From JAPYTY01 sp036338435 (GTDB taxonomy: Bacteria; Acidobacteriota; UBA6911; RPQK01; JADFOI01): a DNA stretch of 20,718 bases. Shown here piece after piece: positions 14,625 through 20,718 of the stretch; position 1 is the stretch's first letter; every line of letters begins with the position of its first letter. Location: positions 1 through 20,718 of the forward strand of contig JAYZCG010000034.1 of NCBI GenBank assembly GCA_036338435.1, written 5' to 3'. Below the pieces are notes generated by a model. That model was not told the origin of the DNA. It was given only the letters and a program-made list of their open reading frames with translations, and ran no database searches. The translations under genes were made by a program, and so were the position numbers.

Positions 14625-15668
14625 ATGTCTGTAAGTGCTACGAAGCCTAAAAAAGTTAATAGGATTGGTCTTTCCAGGTTAGATTATAAGGGGAAGATAT
14701 CCACGTTGTGTGCCGGCTGCGGCCATGATGCCATCTCAAGTCAAATTATGAAGGCCTTCTACCAGAGGGCCATCAACCCTCATCATGTTGCCAAGATGAG
14801 TGGGATTGGATGTTCTAGTAAGACTCCCACGTACTTTCTGAGTCAATCCCACGGATTTAATGGGGTTCATGGACGGATGCCTTCCCTTGCCACAGGAGCT
14901 GTTTTGGGTAACCGCGACCTGGTTTGCATTGGCATCAGTGGCGATGGAGATACCGTTTCTATCGGATTAGGGCAATTTTGTCATCTTTTACGTCGCAATG
15001 TTCCCATGATTTACGTTGTCGAAAATAATGGAGTTTATGGTCTGACTAAGGGCCAGTTTTCAGCAACCGCTGACTCGGGGAAACGGAGTAAAATGGGGGA
15101 GGTCAATGATTTGCCTCCCATTGATTGTTGTTCCCTGGCGATTGAGATGGGTTGCAGTTATGTGGCCCGATCCTTTGCGGGTGATCCTAAGCAACTGGTT
15201 GCGCTACTGGAAGGGGCCATCAGTCATAACGGAACAGCGATGTTGGATATCATTAGTCCTTGTGTGACTTTCGACAAGGATGAAAATTCTACCAAGGGTT
15301 ATAAGTGGGCTAAGGAGCACGAAGAATTGCTCCACCAGATTGATTTTGTTCCTCATTTTGATCCAATTGAGTCTGTTCAATATGATGATGGAGACGCACA
15401 AGAGGTTGAGATGTACGATGGGTCGCATATCTGGCTCCGAAAACTGGAACGAGATTACGATCCTATGAGCAAGGAAGTTGCTTTGAGAATGCTTAGTCAG
15501 ACACGGGAGTCGGGTGAGTTTTTGACGGGTCTCATCTACGTAAACCCAGTTGCCAAAAACTTTGTTGATCAATTGCAATTATCAGAGACACCCCTAGCAA
15601 CCATTCCTGATGACAAAGTACGACCTGGCCCTGAAGTCCTGGAAGAGGTCATGCAGGAGCTCATGTAA
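14625..15668 (+). CDS. korB: 2-oxoacid:ferredoxin oxidoreductase, beta (TPP-binding) subunit
   Basis: The thiamine-diphosphate-binding partner of KorA. The N-terminal C-A-G-C-G-H-D (Cys29 and Cys32) and the later S-G-I-G-C-S-S supply cysteines for the single [4Fe-4S] cluster of this subunit class. The TPP/Mg motif begins at G-D-G-D (residues 106-109) and continues with V-V-E-N-N-G-V-Y-G-L-T-K-G-Q. The C-terminal ~100 residues are the variable KorB tail. It has 347 residues, a usual length. There is no separate ferredoxin-like delta subunit gene next to it, which matches the two-subunit type. The ATG at 14625 follows korA by 5 bases, so the pair is one operon. The next gene, the his regulator, starts after 133 bases and has its own control region. 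Confidence 0.94.
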   Translation: MSVSATKPKKVNRIGLSRLDYKGKISTLCAGCGHDAISSQIMKAFYQRAINPHHVAKMSGIGCSSKTPTYFLSQSHGFNGVHGRMPSLATGAVLGNRDLVCIGISGDGDTVSIGLGQFCHLLRRNVPMIYVVENNGVYGLTKGQFSATADSGKRSKMGEVNDLPPIDCCSLAIEMGCSYVARSFAGDPKQLVALLEGAISHNGTAMLDIISPCVTFDKDENSTKGYKWAKEHEELLHQIDFVPHFDPIESVQYDDGDAQEVEMYDGSHIWLRKLERDYDPMSKEVALRMLSQTRESGEFLTGLIYVNPVAKNFVDQLQLSETPLATIPDDKVRPGPEVLEEVMQELM

Positions 15669-15731
15669 GGGAACTACCGAGAGCTCTGAGTCACTTTACA
15701 ATCACGTTGAAGATGTCTATGGAGGGTTGAC

Positions 15732-15760
15732 TTGCATTATTCATTTTAATGTGGTAAAAC
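15732..15760 (+). promoter_or_regulatory. Candidate promoter of the his regulator and his operon
   Basis: TTGCAT (15732-15737) and TAAAAC (15755-15760) are 17 bases apart, and the -10 is preceded by TGG, giving an extended -10 form. The -10 is a modest match (3 of 6). The candidate operators overlap it directly, which would let a bound repressor block RNA polymerase. The exact promoter position is uncertain; the region is A+T-rich and other pairings are possible. Confidence 0.4.
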
Positions 15761-15779
15761 ATTAGTGTATTAAAACATT
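15748..15779. promoter_or_regulatory. Two tandem palindromic operator candidates for the TrpR-like regulator
   Basis: Site 1 (15748-15763) is AATGT-N6-ACATT, a perfect 5-bp inverted repeat. Site 2 (15764-15779) is AGTGT-N6-ACATT, with one mismatch. The two abut with a 16-bp period, and both contain TAAAACATT. They lie 22-54 bases before the regulator's start codon and overlap the probable promoter. Tandem sites upstream of a TrpR-family gene that leads a histidine operon suggest autoregulation and his repression; the assignment to this regulator is inference. Confidence 0.55.
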
Positions 15780-15801
15780 GACATGACATGAGGGTTCCTC
15801 T

Positions 15802-16095
15802 ATGGAGCAAGTACTTGAAAAAGATGAAGGGGTCAGACATTTATTCGAGATTATTGCCGGCATTAAGGACGGTGATGAATGTGCGCGTTTCTTTCGTGAC
15901 CTTTGTACACTCAACGAATTACAAGTGATGGCAGAACGTTGGCGTGTTGCTCGAATGGTCTCCGAGGAGATCCCCTATCGCCTGATTAGCGAACAAACAG
16001 GTGCCAGCACTGCCACTATTACACGGATAGCCCACTGGTTAAATCATGGGGAAGGTGGATACCGATCGATGCTTGATCGTATGGAATCAGTTTGA
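15802..16095 (+). CDS. TrpR-like transcriptional regulator, YerC/YecD family; probable histidine operon repressor
   Basis: A small DNA-binding protein of 97 residues that resembles the Trp repressor fold. Key features are L-F-E-I-I-A-G-I-K, E-C-A-R-F-F-R-D-L-C-T-L-N-E-L near the middle, and the helix-turn-helix at ~56-78 with P-Y-R-L-I-S-E-Q-T-G-A-S-T-A-T-I-T-R-I. Within the YerC/YecD family the tryptophan pocket of TrpR is not strictly kept, so the ligand is uncertain. Here the gene stands directly before hisG (32 bases apart), with tandem palindromes upstream, so histidine-responsive control of this operon and of itself is the simplest reading. GAGGG at 15790-15794 is 7 bases before the ATG. 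No attenuator-type His-rich leader peptide is present. Confidence 0.88.
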   Translation: MEQVLEKDEGVRHLFEIIAGIKDGDECARFFRDLCTLNELQVMAERWRVARMVSEEIPYRLISEQTGASTATITRIAHWLNHGEGGYRSMLDRMESV

Positions 16096-16127
16096 ATCTG
16101 TATAACTTTTGGAATGAGAAATAGAAT

Positions 16128-17006
16128 ATGAAACTAGATAGTGACAATTTAAAAATCGTGCTTCAAAAGCAAGGTCGTTTAGCCAAACCATGTAGAGAAA
16201 TTCTAAAATCTGCTGGTTTGGATTTCGAGTATTACGATGGACGATTATTTGCCCCATGTCAGAATTTTCCTCTTGATATCCTTTTTCTCCGTGATGATGA
16301 CATTCCGGAGTACGTTCAAGATGGTGTCGCCGATCTGGGGGTCGTCGGTCTGAATGTAATTCAGGAGAAGGATGCCGAAGTTGTTCAGCTTGACGCTCTT
16401 GGATTTGGGGCGTGCACTCTGTCAATTGCAGTTCCCAGAAAGAGTTCCATTAGCAACTTAGATGACCTTGAGGGTAAGCGTATTGCTACTTCTCATCCGC
16501 TCATCCTGCAGGGGTTTCTTGACCAACGGAAGATCAAAGCGCGTATTATCCAAATTAGCGGATCTGTGGAGATAACTCCCAGCCTAGATATTGCCGATGC
16601 CATCTGTGATTTGGTCTCGACGGGAAGCACGCTACGGAGCAACGAGCTCGAGTCCATTGAAACGGTTCTCGAGTCAGAGGCTTATCTAATTGGCAACGCC
16701 AAGTCACTTGAGTCTCCCATAAAACGGGAATTGATCGAACAGCTTAGAGTGCGTTTCCAGAGTAATCTCAAGGCTCGTCGTACAAAGTACGTCATGATGA
16801 ATGCTCCCAAAAAGGCTTTGGAAGAAATCCAAACCATTTTGCCTGGTATGAAGAGTCCTACAGTTGTGCCTTTAGCCGATGATGAGATGGTGGCCATTCA
16901 TACTGCTGTTCCTGAGGAGTTTTTCTGGGATGTAATTGAGAAACTTAGAAAGACCGGAGCTTCGGATATCCTTGTTGTTCCAATAGAAAAGATGGTGACG
17001 GAATGA
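16128..17006 (+). CDS. hisG: ATP phosphoribosyltransferase, long form
   Basis: Catalyses the first step of histidine synthesis, joining ATP and PRPP to phosphoribosyl-ATP. The catalytic domain opens with L-K-I-V-L-Q-K-Q-G-R-L and contains D-G-V-A-D-L-G-V-V-G and the PRPP-binding signature D-L-V-S-T-G-S-T-L-R-S-N-E-L. At 292 residues it is the long form. Residues ~215-292 are the regulatory ACT-like domain (S-P-T-V-V-P-L and W-D-V-I-E-K-L-R-K-T-G-A-S-D-I-L), which binds histidine for feedback inhibition, so no HisZ partner is needed. The ATG at 16128 follows the regulator by 32 bases. Its stop overlaps the hisD start by 4 bases (ATGA). Confidence 0.97.
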   Translation: MKLDSDNLKIVLQKQGRLAKPCREILKSAGLDFEYYDGRLFAPCQNFPLDILFLRDDDIPEYVQDGVADLGVVGLNVIQEKDAEVVQLDALGFGACTLSIAVPRKSSISNLDDLEGKRIATSHPLILQGFLDQRKIKARIIQISGSVEITPSLDIADAICDLVSTGSTLRSNELESIETVLESEAYLIGNAKSLESPIKRELIEQLRVRFQSNLKARRTKYVMMNAPKKALEEIQTILPGMKSPTVVPLADDEMVAIHTAVPEEFFWDVIEKLRKTGASDILVVPIEKMVTE

Positions 17007-18286
17007 AATCGTATCGGCTTTCAGAACTTGATCGGGATTCTATACAGGACCTGTGCCGTAGGAATCCCGTGACCGATTCCGAAGTGATGGACACTTGTCG
17101 AGATATATTCAGACAGGTCTCTGTTAATGGGGATGAGGCGATTCGCTTACTTACCGAGCGTTTTGATGGTGTGAAACAAAACGCTATCAGGGTAGAGGAA
17201 AAACAGTTTGTTCAAGCTGAAGAGGAAGTCTCGGATGAGGTGAAAGAAGCCTTAGGAGAAGCGGTCCGCAATATAAGAAAATTTCATGCGTCTCAACAAT
17301 TACCTGACGATGCTGTGGTGATCCGGCAGGGCATCCTTTGTTGGCGTGAGAACCGTGCTATCGACTCGGTAGGCCTCTATGTGCCTGGAGGTAATGCCGT
17401 TTTGCCATCAACAGTTCTAATGCTTGGTATCCCTGCTAGTTTGGCGGGGTGCCGAAGAATCCAGTTGTGTGTGCCTCCTCGTGTTGATGGAAGTGTGGCC
17501 CCGGAGATTTTAGTTGCAGCAGAGATGGTCGGTATCCATGATGTTTTTGCGGTTGGAGGTGCTCAGGCTATTGCTGCCATGTCCCTGGGCACCGATAGTG
17601 TTCCAGCCGTTGACAAAATCGTAGGGCCTGGCAATCGCTGGGTCCAAGGGGGCAAGTTACTAGCTATGTTGGCAGGAACAGCCATCGATATGGTGGCGGG
17701 ACCAACCGAGGTGCTGGTTATCACTGACGAGTTTGCTTCCCCTGAATTGATTTGTAGTGATCTTATTTCACAAGCAGAGCATGGTAGTGACAGCCGGGCG
17801 ATAGTTGTCTCTACATCTCCCACAATTCTGGAGAATGTCACTCAGTTGATCTGGAGTCAAATGAAAGATTTACCTAGACGCGAATATGCCGAAACTGCAC
17901 TACACGATAGTTTTGTAATGCTGGCGGATTCCTTGGAGTCAGCCTTTGGATTTGCTAATCGATATGCACCAGAACATCTGATCTTGCACCTAGAGAAACC
18001 TAGAGAGTGGCTTCAGGAGATACGCAATGCGGGGTCGGTATTTCTTGGCGCCTGGTCTCCAGAGGTAGCTGGTGACTATGCCTCTGGAACTAATCACACC
18101 TTGCCTACTTCTGGTTTGGCACGGTCTTACTCAGGGGTCTCATTGGATACCTTTGTCAAGAAGATTACTTTCCAGGAACTATCGGAACAGGGTTTTAGAG
18201 CATTAGCTCCCACATTGGAAATCTTAGCTAACGTGGAGGGATTGGAGGGACATCGGCGGGCAGTGCGTGCACGTTTGGGAGGGTGA
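17003..18286 (+). CDS. hisD: Histidinol dehydrogenase
   Basis: Performs the last two steps of the pathway, oxidising L-histidinol to L-histidine with two NAD+ and a zinc ion. Family marks: G-L-Y-V-P-G-G, F-A-V-G-G-A-Q-A-I-A-A-M, V-D-K-I-V-G-P-G-N-R-W-V (the signature loop), the S-Q-A-E-H-G-S zinc and catalytic region, Y-A-P-E-H-L, G-D-Y-A-S-G-T-N-H-T-L-P-T, and the C-terminal E-G-L-E-G-H zinc ligand. It is full length at 427 residues. The ATG lies within the hisG stop, which suggests coupled translation. A 79-base gap separates it from hisC. Confidence 0.97.
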   Translation: MKSYRLSELDRDSIQDLCRRNPVTDSEVMDTCRDIFRQVSVNGDEAIRLLTERFDGVKQNAIRVEEKQFVQAEEEVSDEVKEALGEAVRNIRKFHASQQLPDDAVVIRQGILCWRENRAIDSVGLYVPGGNAVLPSTVLMLGIPASLAGCRRIQLCVPPRVDGSVAPEILVAAEMVGIHDVFAVGGAQAIAAMSLGTDSVPAVDKIVGPGNRWVQGGKLLAMLAGTAIDMVAGPTEVLVITDEFASPELICSDLISQAEHGSDSRAIVVSTSPTILENVTQLIWSQMKDLPRREYAETALHDSFVMLADSLESAFGFANRYAPEHLILHLEKPREWLQEIRNAGSVFLGAWSPEVAGDYASGTNHTLPTSGLARSYSGVSLDTFVKKITFQELSEQGFRALAPTLEILANVEGLEGHRRAVRARLGG

Positions 18287-18365
18287 ATTGGGGATGACAG
18301 TTATGTTGAGAGGAGAGTAACGACATAAAGGAGTCTGCCTTCTGAATTGTTGTTGTGAAACGACC

Positions 18366-19418
18366 ATGGATATAGTCCAATTAGTAAGATCAAATATTTT
18401 AGACCTGGAGCCCTATCGCTCGGCGCGAGAGAATATTCAGAAAGGGATATTGCTGGATGCGAATGAAAATCCCTACGACGTTGAATGGGGAGGAGTAAAA
18501 CTCAACCGATATCCAGATCCCCATCAACGGGGCTTGAGAAAAGCTCTAAGTAGATATCTGGGGGTAGAAGACGATCAGGTACTGGCAGCGGTAGGATCTG
18601 ACGAGGTTTTGGATTGGATCCTCAAGGTATTTTGCCGTCCAGGACAGGATCAGATTGCTATTGCTGAGCCAACCTATGGCATGTATCAGGTGATGGCTGA
18701 TATTTTCGGAATCTCCTCTTTTCGGTTTCATCTAGATCAAGAGTTTCAGTTCCGTTCTGAGCTATTTTTGGCAAGCGTCCCCTCTGAGGTAAAGATTCTC
18801 TTTTTGTGCTCACCAAACAATCCAACAGGGAATTTGTTGGCGCGGAAAGAGATTCTTCAGATCGCCCACCAGTGGGGTAAGATCGTAGTGGTTGATGAGG
18901 CCTATGTTGAATTTGTGGAAGGTCCTTCATTGATAACAGAACTGAACACAACTCCCAATCTGATTCTTCTTAGAACCCTTTCGAAAGCATTTGGGAGAGC
19001 AGGTATACGTCTGGGATATGCGGTAGCTTCTCCTGACGTTATTGCCCAATTCATGAAGGTTAAATCTCCCTACAATTTGAGCTCCTTGGTCATGGAGGAC
19101 GGTTGTAAGGTGCTATCTTCAACGGATCAATACCTCAATCAGGTTTTGGAGATTCGAAAAGAGCGTGAGCGAGTAGCAGATTGTCTTAGAGAAATGGATC
19201 AGATAGAAGAAGTTTTCCCTTCTCAAGCTAATTTTTTACTATTTCGTTGCCCCAAGGCATCCTTGGTTTGCAATCAACTTTTGGAGAATGGAATCATTGT
19301 GAGAGACCGCAGTTCCCTTGAGAATTTGGGAGACTGCATTCGTGTCAGTATTGGAACTCCTGCAGAAAATGAGTTCTTTTTAGGTAAACTACAAAAGAGT
19401 TTGGAGAGTATTTTATGA
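18366..19418 (+). CDS. hisC: Histidinol-phosphate aminotransferase
   Basis: PLP-dependent class I/II aminotransferase that converts imidazole acetol phosphate to histidinol phosphate with glutamate. It shows D-A-N-E-N-P-Y, G-S-D-E-V-L-D, C-S-P-N-N-P-T-G-N, V-V-D-E-A-Y-V-E-F and the PLP lysine Lys207 in T-L-S-K-A-F-G, with R-L-G-Y after it. It has 350 residues, normal length. The ATG at 18366 gives a typical N-terminus (M-D-I-V-Q-L-V-R) but has no good Shine-Dalgarno. An AAAGGAG at 18327-18333 lies 8 bases before an in-frame CTG at 18342, so an 8-residue extension is possible. Its stop overlaps the hisB start (ATGA, 19415-19418). Confidence 0.95.
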   Translation: MDIVQLVRSNILDLEPYRSARENIQKGILLDANENPYDVEWGGVKLNRYPDPHQRGLRKALSRYLGVEDDQVLAAVGSDEVLDWILKVFCRPGQDQIAIAEPTYGMYQVMADIFGISSFRFHLDQEFQFRSELFLASVPSEVKILFLCSPNNPTGNLLARKEILQIAHQWGKIVVVDEAYVEFVEGPSLITELNTTPNLILLRTLSKAFGRAGIRLGYAVASPDVIAQFMKVKSPYNLSSLVMEDGCKVLSSTDQYLNQVLEIRKERERVADCLREMDQIEEVFPSQANFLLFRCPKASLVCNQLLENGIIVRDRSSLENLGDCIRVSIGTPAENEFFLGKLQKSLESIL

Positions 19419-20011
19419 GTAAGCGAACTGCGTGTGTAGAAAGGAAAACCAATGAAACACAGATAGAATTGCAGATTGATTTGGATGGTCCGGGAGAGTG
19501 TGAGTTAGATCTAGGACTAGGGTTCTTGGAGCATATGTTGGAATTGTTGGCACGCCACGCTCAGATCGGGTTAAAAGTTGAAGCCAAGGGAGATCTGGAG
19601 GTTGATGACCATCATCTGACGGAAGATCTGGGGATTGTCTTGGGCCAGGCTCTGGGAAGCGCTTTGGGCCAGAAGGCAGGCATAGAGCGTTATGGTTTCT
19701 CAATTCTTCCCATGGATGAGGTCCTAGTTGTTGTGGCTATCGATCTGGGAGGGCGCTTTGCATTTTCATGTGACTATGATTCTAAGAAGGAACAGGTAGG
19801 GGATCTTTCTTGTGAATTAGTTCCTCATTTTTTTAAGTCTTTGGCTAACGCTCTAAAATGTAATCTGCATTTTCGTTTTCTGAATGCAGGAGAGAACGAA
19901 CATCATCGTATTGAGGCTATGTTCAAAGGGTTTGCTCGTTCATTACGGATGGCAGTGCGCATTGATCCAGCAGCTGAAGGAGAGATCCCTTCGACCAAGG
20001 GCATACTCTAG
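19415..20011 (+). CDS. hisB: Imidazoleglycerol-phosphate dehydratase
   Basis: Monofunctional IGPD that dehydrates imidazoleglycerol phosphate to imidazole acetol phosphate using manganese. Visible motifs: R-K-T-N-E-T-Q-I near the start, G-L-G-F-L-E-H-M-L (usually G-I-G-F-F-D-H-M-L), the metal-binding D-D-H-H-L-T-E-D-L-G, M-D-E-V-L-V, and G-E-N-E-H-H-R-I-E-A-M-F-K. The length of 198 residues fits the stand-alone enzyme, without the histidinol-phosphatase half of the enterobacterial fusion. The Leu-Glu in place of the common Phe-Asp in the first metal-region motif is a modest substitution and unlikely to abolish activity. It starts within the hisC stop. Confidence 0.95.
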   Translation: MSKRTACVERKTNETQIELQIDLDGPGECELDLGLGFLEHMLELLARHAQIGLKVEAKGDLEVDDHHLTEDLGIVLGQALGSALGQKAGIERYGFSILPMDEVLVVVAIDLGGRFAFSCDYDSKKEQVGDLSCELVPHFFKSLANALKCNLHFRFLNAGENEHHRIEAMFKGFARSLRMAVRIDPAAEGEIPSTKGIL

Positions 20012-20117
20012 AAGGTGTTTTCTTCTGGTTCCTCTGTGATGTAGTCATTTGATTGTTGACCAGGCTTGACATCGTGAACATCGGATGGCTGCTTCGATGC
20101 GAATGTGGGAGTGTAGG

Positions 20118-20718
20118 ATGATTGTAGTTGTTGATTACGCGGCAGGAAATCTTTACAACGTCGGCCATGCTTTGAAGTATTTGGGAGCTGATTTTGTTTT
20201 CTCCAGTGACCCAACTGATGTGAGTCGAGCTGATAAGGTCATCCTTCCGGGGGTGGGTGCAGCTAAGCCGGCCATGGAATCCTTGCGATCACAAGGACTG
20301 GTTGAAATCCTTCAACGAGTCAATGTGCCGTTTCTGGGTATTTGTTTGGGGCTTCAGTTGTTGTTTGAGATCTCCGAAGAGGAGGGTACTGAGTGTCTGG
20401 GCGTTCTTCCTGGAAAGGTTAGTCGGTTTGACAACTCTCGGTGCAAGGTCCCTCATGTTGGCTGGAACCTCGTAGCAGGAGTTAATGGGTTGTCTCAACC
20501 CTCTTCGCCATTGTTTGAAGGAGTGCCTGCAGGGAGTTTTTTCTATTTTGTCCATAGTTATTATGCGCCGGTGGGAAAAGGTTTGACCCTGGGTACCACA
20601 GAATATGGCCACTCATTCTCTTCAGTGGTGGGACAGGACAATTTGTGGGGGGTACAGTTTCACCCGGAAAGATCCGGGGAGATCGGACTCAAACTTCTCC
20701 AGAATTTTGTGGAGTTCA
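20118..20718 (+). CDS. hisH: Imidazole glycerol phosphate synthase, glutamine amidotransferase subunit (3' end cut by window)
   Basis: HisH hydrolyses glutamine and delivers ammonia to HisF for ring closure to imidazole glycerol phosphate. The frame begins M-I-V-V-V-D-Y-A-A-G-N-L and contains L-P-G-V-G-A, the nucleophile Cys76 in G-I-C-L-G-L-Q-L-L, P-H-V-G-W-N, V-H-S-Y-Y, and the catalytic His182/Glu184 in F-H-P-E-R-S-G. About 200 codons are present with no stop, and HisH is usually 200-215 aa, so only a few residues are missing. GGGAG at 20107-20111 is 6 bases before the ATG at 20118. The 106-base gap after hisB shows no clear terminator. hisA and hisF would be expected next, beyond the window. 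Confidence 0.96.
   Translation, partial: MIVVVDYAAGNLYNVGHALKYLGADFVFSSDPTDVSRADKVILPGVGAAKPAMESLRSQGLVEILQRVNVPFLGICLGLQLLFEISEEEGTECLGVLPGKVSRFDNSRCKVPHVGWNLVAGVNGLSQPSSPLFEGVPAGSFFYFVHSYYAPVGKGLTLGTTEYGHSFSSVVGQDNLWGVQFHPERSGEIGLKLLQNFVEF

Noticed and set aside
15204..15578. 124-codon minus-strand open frame inside korB
   Set aside because: It is fully antisense to a strongly recognised korB and matches no family that I know.
15669..16127. Histidine leader peptide and attenuator
   Set aside because: No short frame with a run of His codons and no terminator-type hairpin is visible upstream of the regulator gene or of hisG.
17003..17006. ATGA stop-start overlaps (also at 3017, 10459 and 19415) as a special signal
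   Set aside because: These are common translational coupling arrangements within operons and are already noted with the genes.
20066..20071. Perfect TTGACA upstream of hisH, suggesting an internal promoter
   Set aside because: No -10-like hexamer occurs at spacings of 15-19 bases, so it is probably chance.

Overview
This window is chromosomal DNA from a bacterium, with G+C a little under half by eye. It is densely packed with housekeeping genes and has no mobile element, phage, CRISPR or RNA gene that I can recognise. The order rpsI-rpsB-tsf-pyrH-frr is a classic bacterial translation cluster. Several traits point to a lineage outside the usual model organisms, but I cannot assign a phylum from sequence alone: a compact EF-Ts (197 aa), a ribosomal protein S2 with a ~180-residue lysine-rich tail, a pyruvoyl-dependent arginine decarboxylase, a GlmU-like protein without its acetyltransferase half, and a two-subunit 2-oxoacid:ferredoxin oxidoreductase.

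Layout. 1-3574 (+): end of rpsI, then rpsB, tsf, pyrH and frr (translation plus UMP kinase). 3652-4203 (-): pyruvoyl arginine decarboxylase, divergent from lepB (signal peptidase I, 4420-5016, +). 5189-9592 (+): carA and carB, the two subunits of carbamoyl-phosphate synthase, separated by a gap that can fold into a long hairpin. 9689-11106 (-): a translationally coupled pair, a basic-tailed TPR protein followed by a GlmU-type nucleotidyltransferase, read from a good sigma70-type promoter. 11225-12541 (+): a radical SAM protein with an atypical cysteine spacing, function unknown. 12778-15668 (+): korA (gamma-alpha fusion) and korB. 15802 to the window end (+): a TrpR-like regulator (YerC/YecD family) followed by hisG, hisD, hisC, hisB and a 3'-truncated hisH.

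How the genes fit together. The first block makes ribosome components, elongation and recycling factors, and UMP kinase. CarAB supplies carbamoyl phosphate for pyrimidines and arginine, and the arginine decarboxylase would turn arginine into agmatine for polyamines. KorAB links 2-oxoacid oxidation, probably of 2-oxoglutarate, to ferredoxin. The his genes form one transcription unit led by their probable repressor. The upstream region of that regulator carries two tandem AATGT/ACATT-type palindromes that look like its operators, and there is no histidine leader peptide.

Novelty. I do not see a clearly new multi-gene system. The most useful leads are the candidate TrpR-like/histidine operators, the CX8CX2C radical SAM protein, the carA-carB hairpin, the two mutually exclusive hairpins after carB, and the lysine-rich tails on S2 and on the TPR protein.
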